Below, piece by piece: positions 16,120 through 20,062 of a stretch of 20,062 bases of DNA. The DNA lies in contig CAJKRY010000016.1 in the NCBI GenBank assembly GCA_905202485.1, positions 1-20,062 on the forward strand. Direction: 5' to 3'. The notes under the pieces were generated by a model. The model saw nothing but the letters and a program-made list of their open reading frames with translations, was not told the DNA's origin and did not search any database. The DNA comes from an uncultured Methanomassiliicoccus sp. Lineage in GTDB: Archaea; Thermoplasmatota; Thermoplasmata; Methanomassiliicoccales; Methanomassiliicoccaceae. The number at the start of each line of letters is the position of its first letter. Position 1 is the first letter of the stretch. The position numbers and the translations under genes were made by a program.

Positions 16120-16940
16120 ATCACCTCATATCCGAATACCTTTAGGATCATTGCAATGGCGATGACGATCATAAGCACTGCGAACATCTTTTTCATGCTG
16201 TCGCTGGCTGTCTTTAATGCAAGAATCGGTCCTACCTTAGTCCCTAAAAATGCTCCGATGGCAACTGAAGCTGCCAGTGTGGGAGAAAGAAGCCCGCTGA
16301 CATAATAAACGCTGGCGCTTGCAAGAGCCGTCACTCCGATCATGAAGTTGGATGTGGCCGTGGCAGCTTTCATAGGAACGTTCATCCAGAGATTCATCAC
16401 CGGAACTTTGATTATGCCTCCCCCTACACCGAGCATGCCTGATACATTGCCAGCGCCGAAACTGGCCGCCATTCCCCGCGGAAGGTTCACAACATCATAG
16501 CTGACTTCTTTCCCTTCATCCATGTAGCTTCCTGAGACTGAAGGATAAGTCTTCTTTTTCAATACAGAATCCGACTTTTTTCCATATGCCATATGATATG
16601 AGCCGTAAATCAGAATTACTGCAAACAGTGCAGAAAGGATTTCCTGATTCAGGTACATAGCTATCGCTGCACCCGTTATCGATCCTGCTACAGTGAAAGG
16701 CTCCAAGAACATTCCCAGCTTCATGTTGGCCATGCCTTTGGACACATATCTGGAAGCTGCGCTGGTTGAAGTTGCAATGATGCTAATCAAACTGGCCCCT
16801 ATGGCTTCTTTCATAGGCAGACCGAAAACTAATGTAAGAACGGGAATGACAATCAAACCGCCGCCTATCCCGAACATGGATCCGATTATACCGGCCGCTG
16901 CAGCCGTCACCATCACTTCGACCATCAGTATGGGATCCAT
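16116..16940 (-). CDS. TauE/SafE family permease (sulfite or organosulfonate exporter type)
   Basis: The 274-residue membrane protein has about eight hydrophobic segments and the internal duplication typical of TauE/SafE. The first half carries GSMFGIGGGLIVIPVL and the second half SGMLGVGGGIIKVPVM. Characterised members export sulfite, sulfoacetate or related anions, and the substrate here is not determinable. In a methanogen, a sulfur-compound link such as coenzyme M intermediates is possible but speculative. The ATG at 16940 has no Shine-Dalgarno site, and an in-frame ATG five codons later is an alternative. The gene forms a coupled pair with DUF1634 and is divergent from the ThiI-like gene. 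Confidence 0.86.
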   Translation of the reverse strand: MDPILMVEVMVTAAAAGIIGSMFGIGGGLIVIPVLTLVFGLPMKEAIGASLISIIATSTSAASRYVSKGMANMKLGMFLEPFTVAGSITGAAIAMYLNQEILSALFAVILIYGSYHMAYGKKSDSVLKKKTYPSVSGSYMDEGKEVSYDVVNLPRGMAASFGAGNVSGMLGVGGGIIKVPVMNLWMNVPMKAATATSNFMIGVTALASASVYYVSGLLSPTLAASVAIGAFLGTKVGPILALKTASDSMKKMFAVLMIVIAIAMILKVFGYEVM

Positions 16941-16990
16941 CAGCTAGGGAATACGCAACAACTAATTGAAGATTAATCCTGCACAAAGTG

Positions 16991-16999
16991 TTATAATCA
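16991..16999 (+). promoter_or_regulatory. TATA box of the ThiI-like gene in a divergent promoter
   Basis: TTATAATCA is centred about 24 bases before GTG 17018, predicting a leaderless transcript. Read on the minus strand (TGATTATAA), the same element is about 50 bases before the TauE/SafE start and could serve both directions. Confidence 0.5.
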
Positions 17000-17017
17000 A
17001 TATGCAATACAAGTTTC

Positions 17018-17875
17018 GTGGATGTAATCTTAGTTCGATATGCAGAAGTGGGTCTGAAAAGCCCAGGAGTCAGACGTTATTTTGAAAACATACTCATTGA
17101 CAATATCCTCACTAATCTTGCACATTATCAAATCGAAGCTCTGGTAGACTGCGAGCAGGGCAGAATTCATGTTACCACCGACAAGATTGAGGCTGCAGTT
17201 CCTGTACTCACAAAAGTCTTCGGCGTTGCTTCAGTCTCTCCGGCATACACCTGCAGCAGTGACATGGCTGAAATGTGCCAGGCAGTAGCAGAGTTTTCCA
17301 GAGACTTTATGGGCGAAGAAATGTCTTTTGCAGTCAAAGCCCGCAGAGAGGGCAACCACCCATACTCAAGCATGGATGTGGGCAGAGAAGTAGGGTCTGC
17401 TATTTTCATTGCGAACGAAGACAGAAATGTAAAAGTCAACCTGTCTAAGCCTGACATAACATTTTATATCGAAATAAGAGGAAAGTCTGCACGTGTCTTT
17501 ACTGAATACATTCCTGGACCGGGCGGTCTGCCGTTTGGGAGTCAGGGGAAAGTAGTAGCTTCAGTGGAAACAGAAAAAGACGCTCTCGCTGCCTGGTTCA
17601 TGATGAAACGCGGCTGCAGGGCGATCGTGGCTGGAAAGGAGGACGGAGCAGCTAAGCTTCTCAGAGAATGGGTTCCTAACCTAAAGATCATGGACTGTAG
17701 CATAAAGGATGTATTATATAAGGAAAACAAAGTGCTGGCTGCCGTTTATGGCTACACTTTAAGGGATCTTGATAAAATAAAATCAGTAAATCTCAGTCTG
17801 CCGGTGTTCTACCCGCTTTCGGGAATGAGTGATGCAGAAGTCGACTCATGGATTGTGAAAGTGCTGAATAACTAA
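17018..17875 (+). CDS. THUMP/ThiI-like protein with a degenerate PP-loop and no C-terminal extension
   Basis: Residues 1-170 match ThiI, the tRNA 4-thiouridine synthase. They include the N-terminal VRYAEVGLKSPGVRRYFE, a THUMP RNA-binding domain (about 50-165), and the linker GPGGLPFGSQGKVVA that precedes the PP-loop. The ATP-pyrophosphatase P-loop, SGGxDS in active ThiI, reads SVETEKDALAAW (182-193), so the key glycines and serine are gone. The following MMKRGC is conserved. The protein ends at 285 residues, whereas ThiI is usually about 380 or more, and no catalytic cysteine region is visible. It may bind tRNA without thiolating it, or need a partner. The start is GTG 17018, 24 bases after a TATA box with no Shine-Dalgarno site, so it is probably leaderless. 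The frame is clean, arguing against recent decay. Confidence 0.8.
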   Translation: MDVILVRYAEVGLKSPGVRRYFENILIDNILTNLAHYQIEALVDCEQGRIHVTTDKIEAAVPVLTKVFGVASVSPAYTCSSDMAEMCQAVAEFSRDFMGEEMSFAVKARREGNHPYSSMDVGREVGSAIFIANEDRNVKVNLSKPDITFYIEIRGKSARVFTEYIPGPGGLPFGSQGKVVASVETEKDALAAWFMMKRGCRAIVAGKEDGAAKLLREWVPNLKIMDCSIKDVLYKENKVLAAVYGYTLRDLDKIKSVNLSLPVFYPLSGMSDAEVDSWIVKVLNN

Positions 17876-17910
17876 GCTGAAAAATAAAGGCCGGTATCTG
17901 TATCATGCCG

Positions 17911-17920
17911 ATATATTAAT
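17911..17920 (+). promoter_or_regulatory. TATA-like element upstream of the candidate structured RNA
   Basis: ATATATTAAT is centred about 25 bases before 17940, so a transcript would begin 15-20 bases before the folded region at 17958. The assignment rests on consensus and spacing only. Confidence 0.35.
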
Positions 17921-17922
17921 CT

Positions 17923-17935
17923 ACATGCATTTGAA
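17923..17935 (+). repeat. 13-bp direct repeat, left copy
   Basis: ACATGCATTTGAA occurs here and at 18039-18051, bracketing the candidate structured RNA. The two copies are identical. Confidence 0.8.
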
Positions 17936-17957
17936 ACATAGATGATGGAACAAGAAG

Positions 17958-18034
17958 GTTGAGGCAGGCATAGATATCAAGAAGGGAATCGAAATATCTA
18001 GAGAAAGCAAAACGCTCTCAAGCCTCGCCTCAAC
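17958..18034 (+). ncRNA. Candidate structured RNA with a three-way junction (77 nt)
   Basis: The outer stem pairs GTTGAGGC-A-GGC (17958-17969) with GCC-TC-GCCTCAAC (18022-18034): 11 base pairs with one small internal loop. Inside are two hairpins. The first is TAGATAT (17971-17977) with ATATCTA (17994-18000). The second is GAG-AA-AGC with GCT-CTC (18001-18019), starting at the very next base. The three helices close almost without unpaired junction bases. A TATA-like element lies upstream and 13-bp direct repeats flank the region. It does not fit tRNA, 5S, SRP, RNase P or box C/D patterns. The fold was derived by eye, without an energy calculation. A small mobile-element remnant is an alternative. 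Confidence 0.4.
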
Positions 18035-18038
18035 ACCC

Positions 18039-18051
18039 ACATGCATTTGAA
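18039..18051 (+). repeat. 13-bp direct repeat, right copy
   Basis: Identical to 17923-17935 (ACATGCATTTGAA), starting five bases after the outer stem of the candidate RNA ends. Confidence 0.8.
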
Positions 18052-18212
18052 TTATATAATATGATACTAATACAAGTAAAATTAATGTAATCTAGTGTAT
18101 AACAATGGAATATATTATTTTACACAAAATGTTCTTGTATATTTTTATAGATTGGTTTTCCTATCCTACTGCAGTTGTTCTGAATAAAATTCAATATTAT
18201 GTAACAGACTAG
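18052..18212. other. AT-rich gap without a recognised gene
   Basis: I see only AT-rich DNA with TATA-like strings such as TTATATAATATG near 18052. It may be the old promoter region of the pseudogene that follows. Confidence 0.5.
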
Positions 18213-18797
18213 ATGAATTTTACAATGAATGATTCAGTCCTTCTAGGACACTCTTACGAATGCGGTTTCAACAACGCTATTGCAGAAACCGCAGTTAAAA
18301 CTCTAAAAAAGAATCACCATCATGTTTCATGATTTGTATCAGGAACACTTTACTCTGCCCATTCTTGGAAATGAGTTAATCAGTTCATATCGAAGATGAC
18401 ATAGTTTTACTTCACTAGCAGAAAATCAGAGATGCTGACGGCGTTATTTGCGCCCACCCGAATTGGTAGGGACAGCCTCCGGTTATAGTGAAAGGATGGG
18501 CTGACTGAGTGCTGAGTGAAAATGTTGTTTACACTTTTCCTGCAGGTGACAATGGAGGCAGGCTTCCAATCGGGCTCTTAATAGCCAAATTGGATTAGTA
18601 TTCAATATTCCCAAACACTCTAAAAAACGAGAACTTGAATTATCTGGAGATCCGTTAGAATACATTTGGAAAGATTCATCTTTGATTTCTGCGGTGCATC
18701 TAATTTTGAAAGGATTATGTTCAGGGTAATCGTAGATAGCAGCCTGGAAGAAAAGAATGTTTGTTCAGGCTCAAAATACAGATACCGTTATTTTTGA
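18213..18797 (+). pseudogene. Decayed NAD(P)H oxidoreductase of the Flavodoxin_2 type (NQO1/KefF-like)
   Basis: No single frame is long, but successive + frames spell a flavodoxin-like quinone oxidoreductase in order. The N-terminus is SVLLGHSYECGFNNAIAETA from ATG 18213 or 18225. HDLYQEHF follows, then AHPNW*GQPPVIVKGW, the family hallmark HPNWWGQPPxxxKGW with TGG changed to TAG. After that come TFPAGDNGGRLPIGLL, then IGLVFNIPKHSKKRELELSG with DPLEYIWKDS, then FDFCGASNFERIMFRVIVDS. At least three frameshifts (near 18322-18334, 18583-18590 and 18675-18682) and stops such as TAG in the hallmark and TGA after KGWAD show that it is dead. The length (about 195 codons) matches the living family. 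The end is uncertain because the last residues also shift frame. A perfect 9-bp hairpin (18261-18269 / 18285-18293) falls inside and is probably incidental. Confidence 0.82.
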
Positions 18798-18878
18798 GCA
18801 GACTATCACTAAAATAAATATGAGACTATACTCACAACAACCAGTTTGGTATAGACACATCCATCATGGGGGAGAAAA

Positions 18879-19757
18879 ATGTATGAATTGATACAAATTT
18901 CAGATAATAACTATTACATCCAAAGTCCTGCAAAAATCGGACTTGTAAATCTGAATGATTTAGATGTTTGTTTGATTGACAGTGGAAATGACAAGGATGC
19001 AGGGCGAAAAGTCTGGCAGATTTTAGATGCTAATAATTGGAACTTAACCGCAATATACAATACTCATTCTAACGCAGATCATATTGGAGGCAATAGATAC
19101 CTGCAGGGGAAAACGGGCTGCAAAATATACGCACCCGGTATTGACTGTGACTTTACAAGACATCCGATTTTAGAACCTGCGTTTTTATATGGTGGGTATC
19201 CCTGCAAAGACCTTAGACATAAATTCCTATTGGCACAGGAAAGTGATGCGGAATATCTGACAAAAGATGTTCTACCGCCAGGGTTTGAGACCATTGGTCT
19301 ACCTGGACATTTCTTTGATATGGTGGGATTCCGGACCCCTGATGATGTAGTTTATCTTGCCGATTGCCTGTCAAGCAAAGAAACACTGGATAAGTATCAG
19401 GTTGGTTTCATTTACGATGTTGCCTCTTACTTAGAAACATTGGAAATGGTAAAATCGCTGAAGGCAAAGATGTTCGTACCAGCTCATGCTGCAGCAACCG
19501 AAGATATTTCTGAATTAGCACAATATAACATTAACAAGGTTCAGGAGATTGCAGAAAAGATAATTGAGATCTGTACCGAACCGCTTTGCTTTGAGGTAAT
19601 TTTACAAAGGCTGTTCACAGAGTACAATCTTACAATGAATATTGAGCAATATGTGCTTGTTGGCAGCACTGTTCGTTCTTACCTTGCATGGCTGAAAGAT
19701 ACTGGCAAAGTGGATGTTGAGTTTAAAGATAATATGCTCTTCTGGAAACAAATCTAA
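18879..19757 (+). CDS. Metallo-beta-lactamase-fold hydrolase with an HxN variant of the metal motif
   Basis: The 292-residue protein has an N-terminal MBL domain and about 80 C-terminal residues that look like a helical or winged-helix extension (from about residue 215). The usual HxHxDH motif reads THSNADH (H63, N65, D67, H68), so the second His is Asn. The other ligands are present: H144 in LPGHFFD, D162 in LADCL and H203 in VPAHAA. I believe related MBL proteins also carry HSNADH, but I cannot confirm this here. The substrate is unknown. GGGGGAG at 18868-18874, four bases before ATG 18879, is the strongest Shine-Dalgarno site in this part of the window. The gene is intact among decayed neighbours and may be a recent arrival. 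Confidence 0.87.
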   Translation: MYELIQISDNNYYIQSPAKIGLVNLNDLDVCLIDSGNDKDAGRKVWQILDANNWNLTAIYNTHSNADHIGGNRYLQGKTGCKIYAPGIDCDFTRHPILEPAFLYGGYPCKDLRHKFLLAQESDAEYLTKDVLPPGFETIGLPGHFFDMVGFRTPDDVVYLADCLSSKETLDKYQVGFIYDVASYLETLEMVKSLKAKMFVPAHAAATEDISELAQYNINKVQEIAEKIIEICTEPLCFEVILQRLFTEYNLTMNIEQYVLVGSTVRSYLAWLKDTGKVDVEFKDNMLFWKQI

Positions 19758-20062
19758 TCAGGCAACTTCTAGATTATTGCACATAAACTCTGAAAAATGC
19801 ACACATCATAGTTTGACAATATGGATCCAATATGAACTATCAATACAACAATATTTTTCATAGACAATCAAAATGTGAAAGCTTCCAGTGCAAATCATTC
19901 ACAAAACCAAAACAATACTAAAAAGATTATGGGTCAGACAAAAATTATCAAATGTTACTAAATACAAAGTTGCAGTGGAAATAAAGGGGTTCTTTTTGAG
20001 AAAATTCAGAAAAATGACCGGCATGATAAAAGCGCGGTATGCGCTTTCCTAAAGTGAAGTAA
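19758..20062. other. AT-rich right end without a recognised gene
   Basis: No gene is supported in the last 305 bases. AAAGCGC (20029-20035) and GCGCTTT (20041-20047) form a perfect 7-bp stem with a 5-base loop near the edge, possibly a terminator or part of a feature outside the window. Confidence 0.55.

Noticed and set aside
17958..18034. tRNA (including tRNA-Pyl) as the explanation of the folded region
   Set aside because: The length is similar, but there is no anticodon arm of the right size, no T-arm sequence and no 7-bp acceptor with tRNA-like spacing.
17923..18051. Direct repeats as a CRISPR array
   Set aside because: Only two copies of 13 bp over a 103-base interval that itself folds; there is no third repeat and no cas gene.
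18261..18293. Perfect 9-bp hairpin TGCGGTTTC/GAAACCGCA as a regulatory RNA
   Set aside because: It lies within the coding remnant (residues CGFNNAIAETA) of the oxidoreductase pseudogene, so the repeat is more simply coincidental.

Overview
The window is archaeal and most likely comes from a methylotrophic methanogen. Methanomassiliicoccales or a relative is my best guess; Methanosarcinales is the main alternative. The support is a methanol:corrinoid methyltransferase pair (mtaC-mtaB), RadA recombinase, the archaeal tRNA G10 methyltransferase, and the two consecutive prenyltransferases of archaeal ether-lipid synthesis. Promoters look archaeal, with TATA boxes about 25 nt from putative transcription starts and several leaderless or near-leaderless genes. 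Where a Shine-Dalgarno site exists it is of the GGAG / GGTGA type.

Bases 1-7919 are a compact core block. On the minus strand lie mtaC and mtaB, followed by a cysteine-rich DUF3795 gene that is frameshifted near its end. Divergent from mtaC are radA and a TrmG10-type methyltransferase. A site-2 protease of family M50 converges on the methyltransferase gene. Divergent from the protease gene is a translationally coupled pair, DGGGP synthase (UbiA family) and GGGP synthase, which carry out the second and first prenyl transfers to glycerol phosphate.

Bases 7920-12409 are an AT-rich accessory region. A complete IS1634/IS4-type insertion sequence (8491-10208) has 26-bp imperfect terminal inverted repeats and a near-perfect 6-bp target duplication. 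It splits a minus-strand reading frame that becomes one continuous frame of about 160 codons when the element is removed. Next come about 630 bp without a gene, a decayed AAA/DUF4143 ATPase with four frameshifts, and a 17-bp inverted repeat with a third internal copy of its motif.

Bases 12410-17875 hold, on the minus strand, a hydantoinase/oxoprolinase-family gene, an intact paralogue of the broken ATPase, and a DUF1634 + TauE/SafE membrane pair. A leaderless THUMP/ThiI-like gene is divergent from the pair; its PP-loop is degenerate and its C-terminus is short.

Bases 17876-20062 are mostly decayed or noncoding. They hold a candidate structured RNA forming a three-way junction (17958-18034), flanked by 13-bp direct repeats. 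They also hold a heavily mutated Flavodoxin_2-type NAD(P)H oxidoreductase pseudogene (about 18213-18797), an intact metallo-beta-lactamase-fold gene, and a gene-free right end. I saw no tRNA, rRNA or CRISPR array.
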